The notes under the pieces were generated by a model. That model searched no databases and was not told where the DNA came from. It saw only the letters and a program-made list of their open reading frames with translations. The position numbers and the translations under genes were made by a program. 64,000 nt of DNA from Thiodiazotropha sp037384425 (GTDB lineage: Bacteria > Pseudomonadota > Gammaproteobacteria > Chromatiales > Chromatiaceae), in NCBI GenBank assembly GCA_037384425.1, contig JARROA010000003.1:1-64000 (forward strand). The letters run 5' to 3'. Positions 36,116 to 43,314 of the stretch are shown one piece after another. Each line of letters starts with the position of its first letter. Position 1 is the stretch's first letter.

Positions 36116-37273
36116 TTAAATCCTGACGTCCAACCAGTGTTCCCGTCCGCCGTAGTCGGGAACGAAACCATCGATGTCGGCCGAGAGCGTGCCGCCGAAG
36201 ACGCGCAGATCGAGCTGTGCGACACGACTCAGTGGCGGCAACCGGAAATAGCCGTCGGCATCGGTATTTGTGGCGAATGGCAGCATTCGCCGGTATTCGT
36301 TGGGCTGACTGCCATCGCCGATCTCGGCGACCAGAGCGCCGGCCAGTGCATGCTCTGAATCGAGCAGCACACAGCCGTCCCCCGCAATGGCGTCGACTCC
36401 AAAGAGGTTGTCGGGGCCGGGCGGTTGAGCAAGGGTTTTGCTGACCACCGCCTGCAACCGGTGTGAACGCAACAGGGGCGTCGCCAGTACGATCTCCGCC
36501 TCCCCCGCGGGTGAAAGCGCTCCCTGCAGATCACTCACCATCCGGTATTCGGTAAGTTCCGGGTCTTCGGTATCGATAGCGAGCATGTCACCGACTGCCA
36601 GATTGATCCTGTCGGAGCAGTGGATCCGCTCCCGGCCCGCTGTGACCGGGCTTAGCAATTGTTTATCCTCACCGACCACGTCGATCAGCTCCCGGCGACG
36701 CAGCCAGGCCACACCAGCGTTACGGGGAAAGCCAAGTGGCTGATGCAGCCCCATCAGGTGCAGCGGGTCCGCTGGCGGGCTCGCCGAGGCAGAGGGGAGC
36801 TGCCGCCACAGAGCCTCGATACGAACCGTGACACCCGCTACCGCCGACCCATCGCTTCGCACTACCCGACCAAGGATCACCACCGGTTCCCGATGCATGC
36901 CGATATCGCCCAGATCGAGCGGAAAAAACTGGTGCGGAAAACCGGGAATGGGTCCCAGGTTGATCAGGCGCTCGAGCGGGAGGTAACCCTCCGCGTGAAA
37001 AATGATCGTGAAGGCATGGGCGTTGACGGCCAGATCCGGATGGTTAAACGCCCGCTGCGGGAACCCGGCCAATCCGGCGATGGCACCGGATGAGACCCTG
37101 GACGACAACTCCGCCCGATCACTCTCGACCCGGATCAGCGAGCGCAATGGCCGCCCGGTCAGTTCATCCAGCAGACGCCCCTGCACTACGCCCCAGCAGC
37201 GCTGGCCGGCCGCTCTCTCGTCATCCAAGGCGAGGGTGTAATCAATGCCGGCATGTTCGATCCGGGTGCGCAT
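36116..37273 (-). CDS. Unknown eCIS protein between cap and sheath genes
   Basis: 385 residues with no signal peptide. It seems to contain two carboxypeptidase-regulatory/Ig-like beta segments: one near residues 125-160 (VVILGRVVRSDGSAVAGVTV) and one near the C-terminus (ATNTDADGYFRLPPLSRVAQ), both with the typical G-x-V-x-x-x-D-G / D-x-x-G-x-F turns. The first 60 residues (CWGVVQGRLLDELTGRPLRS) carry a third partial copy. Such domains often mediate protein-protein contacts on filaments. GAGGGAG precedes the ATG. Its place between the cap and sheath genes suggests a structural or decoration role; the family is not recognised. Confidence 0.55.
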   Translation of the reverse strand: MRTRIEHAGIDYTLALDDERAAGQRCWGVVQGRLLDELTGRPLRSLIRVESDRAELSSRVSSGAIAGLAGFPQRAFNHPDLAVNAHAFTIIFHAEGYLPLERLINLGPIPGFPHQFFPLDLGDIGMHREPVVILGRVVRSDGSAVAGVTVRIEALWRQLPSASASPPADPLHLMGLHQPLGFPRNAGVAWLRRRELIDVVGEDKQLLSPVTAGRERIHCSDRINLAVGDMLAIDTEDPELTEYRMVSDLQGALSPAGEAEIVLATPLLRSHRLQAVVSKTLAQPPGPDNLFGVDAIAGDGCVLLDSEHALAGALVAEIGDGSQPNEYRRMLPFATNTDADGYFRLPPLSRVAQLDLRVFGGTLSADIDGFVPDYGGREHWLDVRI

Positions 37274-37274
37274 C

Positions 37275-37895
37275 TCACTCCCTCTCCACGATCAGGCCGG
37301 TCTCGCTCACCACCTCCTGCACCGGCGCCACGCGCAGCGGCTGTCGGCCACTCTCGATCTCGACCACACTCACCTCGTAAGAGACCGACAGCTGGTAGGA
37401 ACGGTCGAGGGCATCCCAGACCCGGGTGATCTCCTCCAGACTGAGGGGCTCGAGTCGGGTGTTGAGTTCCACATCGGTGCCGACGAATCCCGCCTGCAGC
37501 GCACTACCACGCTGGATCGGTTTGTCATGAAAGACCTGCAACGCCTTGCCCAGAATGATCTGTTCGAGTTCTGGGCCGTAGATGGTCTCGGTAGAATTCA
37601 CGATAGGCGTGATCAGATAGTGCAATCGCACCGGCAGGGGCAGGCGTCGGACCTGGGTGTCATTGACCCTTTCGGCAGGCGCGTTGAGCCGCTGATCATC
37701 GCGCACCACCCTGTAGAGCCAAACGGATATTCCCTCGATGTTCTGTGTCAGCATCTCTTGAGGGGTGTTGAGCGAAACCACCATAGAACCCGCAGAGGCC
37801 GGATTGAAATAGGCGGCGAGTTGTGGGTCGCTCTCCAACTCGTCCTCAAGCTGTTTCTGCAGTGTCCGGCTGGCGGCGTTCAATGCTGTGTACAT
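37275..37895 (-). CDS. Tube/sheath terminator cap (Pvc16/DUF4255, Afp16-like)
   Basis: 206 residues. MYTALNAASRTLQKQLEDEL, VVSLNTPQEMLTQNIEGISV, WLYRVVRDDQRLN and PLPVRLHYLITPIV match the Pvc16 N-terminal (DUF4255) family, which in PVC/Afp caps the tube and sheath end and stops polymerisation. GAGGAAACTGATTC precedes the ATG, four bases after the upstream gene. In Afp/PVC this gene ends the structural operon; here it comes near the start, so gene order has been reshuffled. Confidence 0.9.
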   Translation of the reverse strand: MYTALNAASRTLQKQLEDELESDPQLAAYFNPASAGSMVVSLNTPQEMLTQNIEGISVWLYRVVRDDQRLNAPAERVNDTQVRRLPLPVRLHYLITPIVNSTETIYGPELEQIILGKALQVFHDKPIQRGSALQAGFVGTDVELNTRLEPLSLEEITRVWDALDRSYQLSVSYEVSVVEIESGRQPLRVAPVQEVVSETGLIVERE

Positions 37896-37898
37896 GAA

Positions 37899-38165
37899 TC
37901 AGTTTCCTCTCGTCCCACCTTTGCCGGGCGCTGCGCTGCTGTATATCGTCCTGCCGTCAGATGTGGTCGCCTTGGCGATCAGGCCATCGTGTTCCAGCAT
38001 GTTGAGAGCCTTGCCGACAAGCCCCTCCGCCTGGTCGTAGCGCTGCCGCATCAACCACCACTTGACGACACCTTCCAGGGTGTCCGCCGCATGGGGGTGG
38101 CGCTCCAGATAAGCCTGCACATCTCGGGCAATGCGCTCGACTTCATCATTGTCAGCAGTGCTCAA
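37899..38165 (-). CDS. First eCIS operon gene: small winged-helix-like protein
   Basis: 88 residues when started at TTG 38165. GGAGGAGA lies five bases before this TTG. The longer reading (146 aa from 38339) would contain a sigma-54 promoter at 38199-38213 inside its coding part and runs through an AT-rich stretch, so the short start is preferred. The protein (IARDVQAYLERHPHAADTLE, GVVKWWLMRQRYDQAEGLVG, ALNMLEHDGLIAKA, DGRTIYS) has the helix-helix-helix-wing pattern of a winged-helix domain. A regulatory or assembly role is possible. No named family. Confidence 0.62.
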   Translation of the reverse strand: MSTADNDEVERIARDVQAYLERHPHAADTLEGVVKWWLMRQRYDQAEGLVGKALNMLEHDGLIAKATTSDGRTIYSSAAPGKGGTRGN

Positions 38166-38198
38166 GTGGCTCTCCTCCAGTCGATTGAAGTCTCTTAC

Positions 38199-38213
38199 GC
38201 AATCAGGGTGCCA
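38199..38213 (-). promoter_or_regulatory. Sigma-54 (-24/-12) promoter of the eCIS operon
   Basis: Minus-strand TGGCACCCTGATTGC matches the consensus TGGCAC-N5-TTGC with all core bases and exactly 10 bases between the GG and GC. The GC lies about 34 bases before the TTG start of the first eCIS gene; a transcript start near 38187 would leave a 20-odd-base leader carrying the GGAGGAGA ribosome site. An AT-rich tract upstream (38220-38265) could allow bending by IHF. A sigma-54 activator gene lies just upstream. Confidence 0.82.
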
Positions 38214-38533
38214 ATTGAAAGGAAATGCCTTTCTAGTTGTTTTTATTGCATTTTTCTGTATCAGAGCAGAATCAGCGGGGTAGAGTTGACCCGCCCCAAT
38301 CACTGACTTTCCGGGAGTCGGAGCCATGCTGTCGCGCAAAGATGCCGGGATGGGTAAAAGCCGCCCCTATGGGTCACAAATGCCCCAGGGAGAAACCCTG
38401 ATCTTGTGGTAACCGCATACTCGCTTACTCCTTGTCGATAAACCAAGGGAGGAGCATACGTGCGCAGAAAGAGTACCCGTTGGGGGGATTAGGCGGGATC
38501 GTGTGCAGCGCAATGTCAGCGCTTAGCAGGCTG
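38214..38533. promoter_or_regulatory. Regulatory gap between sigma-54 activator and eCIS promoter
   Basis: No gene is seen in this stretch. It holds an AT-rich tract (about 38220-38265), the palindrome CAGGGAGAAACCCTG at 38386-38400, and weaker inverted pairs such as GCGGGGTAGAGTTGACCCGC at 38276-38295. These are candidate upstream activator sites at 60-200 bases from the promoter, but I cannot tell which, if any, the activator binds. I see no clear terminator for the activator gene. Confidence 0.3.
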
Positions 38534-39925
38534 TTAATCGAGGTAGCGGGTGCGGTCGATACCGTGCTTCTTCAACAGCTTGCCGAAAGCACGGCGTTCC
38601 TTGCCAGCCAAACGGGCCGCCAAGGTGACATTGCCACGGCTCTCTTGTAGCAGGTGGATGAGATATCGCTTTTCGAACCGCTCGACCAGTTGCGCTTTGG
38701 CTTTGCTGAGACTGCCTCCGTAACACTCCATATCCTCGAATTGGCAGGCGGTATCGGACAGTAGCCCAAGAACGGATGCAGTATGGGTATGCGGAGGATG
38801 GATGGTGGCGATGTCAGACAACAGAAACTCCCGCTGCAGGATATTCTCCAGTTCGCGCACATTACCGGGCCAGTCATGACGTCCCAACCAAGCTATGAAA
38901 GTAGGGTGCAGGCGCTTCTCCGGTGATTGATACTGCTCGCGGTAGCGTTGCATGAGGTGTTCGGCGATCAGCTGTGCGTCGCCCGGTCGGTCCCGCAACG
39001 CGGGCATTGTGAAATTCATGACATTGAGGCGGAACAGCAGATCCTGTCTGAAATGGCCACTCTCGACCAGTCTGGCCAGACGCTGGTTACTGGCGGTGAT
39101 GATACGCACGTCCGCATTCCGGGGGATTCCACCTCCCAACGGGCGGTACTTTCTGTCCTGCAGGAAGCGGAGCAAGCTCACCTGTCCCTTCGGTGACAGA
39201 CTGTCCACCTCGTCGAGGAACAGGGTGCCTCCCTCCGCCTGTGCGATCAGGCCCTGTTGCATCTGTTTGGCGTCGGTATAGGCCCCTTTGACGTGTCCGA
39301 AAAGCTCGTTCTCCAACAGACCTTCGGCCAGGGCACCACAGTTGACGGGGATGAAGGGATAGTCCTGTCGCAGACTGAGATAATGGATGGCCCGCGCCGC
39401 AAGCTCCTTGCCGGTACCGGTTTCACCTTCGATCAGAGCCGGCACGTCACAGCGGGCGACTTTGCGTATCAACCTGAGAGTATCTTGAAAGCGGGGAGCG
39501 CGCCCGATCAGATTGAAACGCAGGAAATCGTTGGAACCTGCGGCCCCACCGATAGGCTCTTGGCGTTCAAACTCCCATTGAGCATAGAGACGATTGAGTC
39601 GAACCTCCAGTTCGTCGCGAGATGCTGGCCAGGTCATGAAATCGAAACAGGATTCGAGCAGTTCCCGGTCCCACTGCCGGGGACCGCAGCAGAAGAGTCC
39701 CAGTATCAAGGGACAGGAGTAGTCACTGAGCCTCTCGAGCAGATGCTCCCGAGGACAGGTGTTCGGGTTGGTGAACAGGACCACGGCTTCATTGTCATGC
39801 CCCAATCGTTCCCAACTTGCGGTGTCCTTCAAAGCCGGCGCGTAACCGAGACTGGACAGACTTTCGCTCAACTCTCCCAACACCGGGGCTGGGAAAGGGG
39901 TATGCACAACTGTCAATGGTTTCAT
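38534..39925 (-). CDS. Sigma-54-dependent activator with variant GAYTDA loop
   Basis: 463 residues. Residues 1-115 look like a degenerate receiver domain without the usual acidic pocket and phospho-Asp (VVLFTNPNTCP where it would be). The AAA+ domain has Walker A GETGTGKE (167-174), the sigma-54-contacting loop as GAYTDA (214-219) instead of GAFTGA, Walker B GGTLFLDEVD and LLFRLNV with arginine fingers. The C-terminus is a Fis-type helix-turn-helix (NVTLAARLAGKERRAFGKLL). It sits upstream of, and in the same direction as, the eCIS operon and its -24/-12 promoter, so it is the likely activator of the eCIS. Lack of a phospho-site suggests control by abundance or ligand. Confidence 0.9.
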   Translation of the reverse strand: MKPLTVVHTPFPAPVLGELSESLSSLGYAPALKDTASWERLGHDNEAVVLFTNPNTCPREHLLERLSDYSCPLILGLFCCGPRQWDRELLESCFDFMTWPASRDELEVRLNRLYAQWEFERQEPIGGAAGSNDFLRFNLIGRAPRFQDTLRLIRKVARCDVPALIEGETGTGKELAARAIHYLSLRQDYPFIPVNCGALAEGLLENELFGHVKGAYTDAKQMQQGLIAQAEGGTLFLDEVDSLSPKGQVSLLRFLQDRKYRPLGGGIPRNADVRIITASNQRLARLVESGHFRQDLLFRLNVMNFTMPALRDRPGDAQLIAEHLMQRYREQYQSPEKRLHPTFIAWLGRHDWPGNVRELENILQREFLLSDIATIHPPHTHTASVLGLLSDTACQFEDMECYGGSLSKAKAQLVERFEKRYLIHLLQESRGNVTLAARLAGKERRAFGKLLKKHGIDRTRYLD

Positions 39926-40612
39926 TGCAATCCCTGCGTCTACACGATGACCGGCGATCTGCTCCGGTCTGTAGGTGAAAAATTCTTTGGAAGGAATTTA
40001 AATCCCGGTTCGCCATGAGCATAGTGCATCTGGCAGTATCTGTTAATACATGATCTTCCTACTCCCTATGACATAAAACGCAAGGAACTGAGAAAGCTCG
40101 ATATTCTGCTGTTTTACTGAGCCTGGGTGGACTGACACCGCTTCGACCGACATGGGTGCATAACAGGCTATCCACCGCAGTTCATCAGGGAATCTCCCTA
40201 AATTTAGCAGCGACTGAGGTGCTTTGTGTTAATGGATGGCAACAATGCCACGCCCTATGTGATCAGCGGACCAAACCTGTGACCCAGTTCAAACCGCGAC
40301 TCGTCAACTCATGCGGCGGAAAACCTGCTTGCGCTCCGTATTCCTGCAACCAGCACCTGTTCCATAGCATAGAGACTGATGATATCCATACGATGAATAC
40401 CGGCAGCATCGACATGTCTCATAACGACATCTTGATACCGAAGGGGATCATTTCAACATTACATAGATGCAGCAGTGCTTCCCTGTTCAATCGGCCGATC
40501 GTGCTCCGACTGCGGGCACGTATTCCGGTGCTGGAGCTGGCCCAGAAATATCGGGTCTTATTCGACGGGCATTGAGGAAGCCTGAGGGACTGCTTTGCTT
40601 GGGTGCCGGCTG
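39926..40612. other. Long gene-free stretch upstream of the activator
   Basis: No coding region is convincing here. An open frame at 40156-40575 (plus) encodes 139 residues with no recognisable domain and a poor start context. Upstream of the activator (about 39930-40080, minus strand) are AT-rich motifs that may form its promoter, but I cannot define -35/-10 boxes with confidence. Confidence 0.35.
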
Positions 40613-40738
40613 AAGGGAGGGATGGATTCGCCAGCTTCGCTGGCTCACCCCTGCGGGGCGCCGTCGCTGCGCTCCTGCGTCCTACGGCGCTGCGCGCCTT
40701 GTCGAACGAAGGGTTCTCTTCAAAACCTCCCCCACCGC
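40613..40738. repeat. Hairpin-rich repeat adjoining tRNA-Ser; partial copy at 2871-2916
   Basis: The stretch contains short palindromes (GCCAGCTTCGCTGGC near 40630 and CGGGGCGCCG-like arms near 40655). Its last 44 bases, TTGTCGAACGAAGGGTTC then CCCACCGCC, recur at 2871-2916 on the far side of the eCIS locus. The right end merges into the inverted repeat that ends the tRNA gene. It looks like a non-coding mobile or recombination-derived element rather than a gene. Confidence 0.55.
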
Positions 40739-40780
40739 CAAATAAAAAGGGGCCCGATTGGGCCCCTTTTTATTTGGCGG
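40735..40780 (-). terminator. Strong hairpin terminator after tRNA-Ser
   Basis: A perfect 21-bp inverted repeat (CCGCCAAATAAAAAGGGGCC plus C, 40735-40755, against 40760-40780) with a GATT loop. On the minus strand the GC-rich stem is followed by U-rich sequence, so it ends the tRNA transcript. The outer six base pairs are the tRNA's own GGCGG 3' end, so the arm overlaps the mature tRNA by a few bases. It may work in both directions. Confidence 0.85.
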
Positions 40781-40865
40781 AGAGAGAGGGATTCGAACCC
40801 TCGATACGCTATTAACGTATACACACTTTCCAGGCGTGCTCCTTCAGCCACTCGGACATCTCTCC
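40775..40865 (-). tRNA. tRNA-Ser (anticodon GGA)
   Basis: 91 bases including an encoded CCA. The acceptor GGAGAGA pairs with TCTCTCC. The D-arm contains GAGTGGCTGAAGGA, the anticodon stem-loop is CACGC-CTGGAAA-GTGTG (anticodon GGA, reads UCC/UCU), and a long variable arm (GTATACGTTAATAGCGTATC) marks a class II tRNA. The T-arm is GAGGGTTCGAATCCCTC. It lies beside the eCIS-flanking repeat. Confidence 0.97.
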
Positions 40866-40937
40866 GGATTTTTGGAGGCGCAAGGTTAAACCACTTCCCG
40901 TTTGGAAGCAAATCGCCCGGAGAATCAATGCCGAGCG

Positions 40938-41408
40938 TCAGATATGGCGGCCGATCGGCGCCACCACGGCCTCTTCCTCCGCTGCGCGGAAGGTGTCGAT
41001 GTTCATGTGCAGCAGTTTGCCGTGATCGCCCGATTCACAATAGATGTCGGGCTGGCCCATGAGGCTGGAATCGATCAGGGTTTCAATGCCATAGGGCACA
41101 CCCAGGGGTGGAATGGCCCCGACCTCGCAGTCGCTGAAGGCCTCTTCGACCTCGTTTTCCGGGATCACGCGGAATCGTCGGCCGGTCAGGCGGGTGATCT
41201 CCGTCAGCTTGACCCGGTAGGTGGCCGGAACCACCGCCAGAAGATAGGATTCGTCATCGCCCAGGAGGACAGATTTCGCCATTCTGTCACCCGGCACATG
41301 GGCGGCTTCGGAGGTGGTCAATGCCGAATCGGTACGCACATGCTCGATCACTTCATAATCGAGGCCATGATCCTCCAGATATTCTTTGAGTGTAATTGAG
41401 ATAGCCAT
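40938..41408 (-). CDS. YbaK/ProX-family aminoacyl-tRNA deacylase
   Basis: 156 residues of the YbaK/EbsC fold. Markers: LKEYLEDHGLDYEVIEHVRT, SEAAHVPGDRMAKSVLLGDD, the VKLTEITRLTGRRFRVIPEN block and the active-site area GAIPPLGVPYGIETLID. These trans-editing enzymes remove wrongly attached amino acids (for example Ala or Cys from tRNA-Pro). Substrate is not decided by the sequence. GAGGGAGGGTCAC precedes ATG 41408; an ATG five codons upstream lacks a ribosome site. It is transcribed in the same direction as the nearby tRNA-Ser. Confidence 0.88.
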   Translation of the reverse strand: MAISITLKEYLEDHGLDYEVIEHVRTDSALTTSEAAHVPGDRMAKSVLLGDDESYLLAVVPATYRVKLTEITRLTGRRFRVIPENEVEEAFSDCEVGAIPPLGVPYGIETLIDSSLMGQPDIYCESGDHGKLLHMNIDTFRAAEEEAVVAPIGRHI

Positions 41409-41494
41409 GTGACCCTCCCTCATGCGTGATTCTCTGATAAAGAGTATAGTTCAGGCCTGTGTTCCCACCCTTGCCAATCACTATCTGAAAAATC

Positions 41495-42325
41495 ATGGGT
41501 AAAAGAAAAAAGAAGCCAAGTTCCACACTTGCAGACACCGTCGATCGCCACCGACTGTATGAGCTCTCCGTACAGTGTGCGGAGGCGGAGATCGATTTCG
41601 TCGACGACACTTTCAAGAAACTGCGCGGACGTCGGGCCCGGCTGTTGCGGGAAGATTTCTGCGGCACCGCCAATGTCTGCTGCGAATGGGTCAGGCGACG
41701 CAAGTTCAACCGCGCTATCGGCGTCGATCTGGATGGATCGGTGCTGGACTGGGGCCGCACCCATCAGCTCGCCGCACTCAAGTCCTCTGAGCGCAAACGC
41801 ATCACCCTGCTGCATGAGAACGTGCTGTCGGTGAAGACCGAACCGGCGGAGATCATCTCGGCGATGAACTTCAGCTACTGGCTGTTCAAGGAACGCAAGC
41901 AGTTGAAACGCTATTTCAAGCGCGTCTACAGTCAACTCGCTGACGACGGCATCCTTTTCATGGACGCCTACGGCGGTTACGACTCCTACAAGGAGATCGA
42001 GGAGGAGCGGGAGATCGAGGACGGGGACTCCACCTTCACCTACATCTGGGAGCAGGCGAAGTACGAGCCGATCAGCGGCAACCTGATCTGTCATATCCAT
42101 TTCGCGTTCGAGGACGGCTCCCGTCTGGAACGTGCCTTCAGCTACGACTGGCGACTGTGGAGCCTGCCGGAGATCCGCGAACTGCTGGACGAGGTGGGCT
42201 TCAGCAAGGTCACCGTCTACTGGCAGGGGTTCGACGATGACGGGGAACCGGATGGCGAGTTCGTGCCGGTCGAAGAGGGCGAGGCGGACGCCGGCTGGAT
42301 CTGTTATCTCACGGCGGAAAAATAG
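41495..42325 (+). CDS. Class I SAM-dependent methyltransferase
   Basis: 276 residues. LLREDFCGTANVCCEWV is the SAM-binding motif I (ExFCGTA variant), GVDLDGSVLDWG contains the acidic motif II residue, and SAMNFSYWLFKERKQLKRYF follows motif IV. DAYGGYDSYKEIEEEREIE and SYDWRLWSLPEIRELLDEVG fit the C-terminal half of the same family. The basic N-terminus (GKRKKKPSSTLADTVDRHRL) is typical. Substrate unknown: small molecule, protein or RNA are all possible. It stands alone between the deacylase and mobB, divergent from both. Confidence 0.85.
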   Translation: MGKRKKKPSSTLADTVDRHRLYELSVQCAEAEIDFVDDTFKKLRGRRARLLREDFCGTANVCCEWVRRRKFNRAIGVDLDGSVLDWGRTHQLAALKSSERKRITLLHENVLSVKTEPAEIISAMNFSYWLFKERKQLKRYFKRVYSQLADDGILFMDAYGGYDSYKEIEEEREIEDGDSTFTYIWEQAKYEPISGNLICHIHFAFEDGSRLERAFSYDWRLWSLPEIRELLDEVGFSKVTVYWQGFDDDGEPDGEFVPVEEGEADAGWICYLTAEK

Positions 42326-42354
42326 CGGCTCTGGCGGTTAGCATTCATTCTCTC

Positions 42355-42410
42355 GGTGGGGCAGAGCCCTACCCTACCCGATTACTCCAGGGTGGGGCCC
42401 CGCCCCACCA
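42355..42410. repeat. REP-like palindromic element, copy 1
   Basis: GGTGGGGCAGAGCCCTACCC opens an interrupted palindrome that ends GGGCCCCGCCCCACCA, giving outer arms GGTGGGGC/GCCCCACC and inner CAGGG-type arms. A second copy lies at 43115-43175. Both are between genes, near the mobB gene, and carry no open frame. Confidence 0.72.
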
Positions 42411-42436
42411 TTCACTCTCCTGAAGGCTTCAGCCTG

Positions 42437-42967
42437 TCAGTCAGAAGCAAAACGATCACAGTATTCAAGGATAAAGCTCGCAACGGCACCGGCGTCATTG
42501 AGATCGAGTATCGGCAACGTCATAGGCCGCTCCAACGCCCCGTCGGTGGCGATGGCGAGAATGGTGTCGTCCGCTTCACACAGCAGGGGCTTGCCGAGTG
42601 ACGGACGGTGCAACTCGATCTTCGGAAAGGGAATGTGTCGAAACCCTTCGACCAGCACCAGATCAAGCGTCGCCAGGTCCATTCGCTGCAACAGCAGCGA
42701 AAGCTCGGGCTCATCGCCTGCTGGCTCCTCAGCCATCAACGCCCAGCGATTGGCGCTGGCCAGAAGCACCTGCCCGGCACCGGCCTTTCGCAACACATAG
42801 CTGTCCTTTCCCGGCACATCGAATTCCACCTTGTGGTGGGCGTGCTTGATCACACCTGGGTGAAGCCCCTGTTCCCGCAATAGAGGAATCAGCTGTTTCA
42901 GTAACGTGGTCTTACCGGTGCCGCTGTAGGCGGCGAAGCCGATTACCGGGAGGGGGACGTCGAACAT
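42437..42967 (-). CDS. mobB: Molybdopterin-guanine dinucleotide biosynthesis adapter MobB
   Basis: 176 residues. PVIGFAAYSGTGKTTLLKQL is the GTP-binding P-loop of MobB, HPGVIKHAHHKVEFDVPGKD is the conserved switch region, and LDLVLVEGFRHIPFPKIEL carries the Walker-B-like VEGF-R-x-x-x-x-P-K-I signature. MobB binds GTP and helps MobA in making the bis-MGD form of the molybdenum cofactor. ATG 42967 follows ACAGGAAAG; a start 13 codons earlier adds unrelated residues. It is alone here, without mobA or moeA. Confidence 0.93.
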   Translation of the reverse strand: MFDVPLPVIGFAAYSGTGKTTLLKQLIPLLREQGLHPGVIKHAHHKVEFDVPGKDSYVLRKAGAGQVLLASANRWALMAEEPAGDEPELSLLLQRMDLATLDLVLVEGFRHIPFPKIELHRPSLGKPLLCEADDTILAIATDGALERPMTLPILDLNDAGAVASFILEYCDRFASD

Positions 42968-42998
42968 TGGCTTTCCTGTCGTTGGAGGCTGGAAACTA

Positions 42999-43289
42999 TA
43001 ACGCAAAGGGCGCCATGAAGCGCGAAGATCGCAAAGCGTGTCTATTGATTAGAGCTGAATGGAGTTGGCCTGAACGTTCAGGCTCACATTAACAGAGGCT
43101 CGATCGAAGGGATTGGTGGGCAGAGCCCCTGCCCTACCCGGGGTTCGAAGTCTAGGGTGGAGCCCTGCCCCACCATGCTGCCGATCAAGTAACTGTGATT
43201 CAACACTCACCGCGCAAATGAGGGCCTGCGAGTATGGATAAACAATAAAGCTTGGCGGCCTTTGCGCTTCTTTGCGCCCTTTGCGTTAT
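42999..43289. repeat. Composite non-coding element with terminal inverted repeats
   Basis: The left end (42999-43035, AACGCAAAGGGCGCCATGAA then GCGCGAAGATCGCAAAG) is an imperfect inverted copy of the right end (43260-43289, CTTTGCGCTTCTTTGCGCCC then TTTGCGTTAT). The second REP-like copy lies inside. No open frame or terminal direct duplication is evident. The size (~290 bp), inverted ends and position between genes suggest a MITE-like or REP-derived element. The stretch 42968-43314 has no gene. Confidence 0.55.
43115..43175. repeat. REP-like palindromic element, copy 2
   Basis: GGTGGGCAGAGCCCCTGCCC leads into CTACCCGGGGTTCGAAGTCT and ends AGCCCTGCCCCACCA, mirroring copy 1 at 42355-42410. It is embedded in the inverted-repeat element spanning 42999-43289. 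Confidence 0.7.
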
Positions 43290-43314
43290 ATCCTGCCAGG
43301 CGCTGTGCGGAGAT

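Noticed and set aside
37899..38339. Longer 146-aa version of the first eCIS gene
   Set aside because: Its first 58 codons cover an AT-rich stretch and a sigma-54 promoter, while TTG 38165 has a strong ribosome site.
38340..38460. Possible c-di-GMP or other riboswitch upstream of the eCIS operon
   Set aside because: Compared with the known consensus loops from memory on both strands; none of the conserved cores are present.
40156..40575. 139-aa open frame on the plus strand
   Set aside because: No recognisable domain, weak start, odd composition, and nothing in context to support it.
40603..40815. Open frame across the repeat and tRNA-Ser, ending in EREGFEPSIRY
   Set aside because: This ending is the antisense translation of a tRNA-Ser 3' end, a known false gene.
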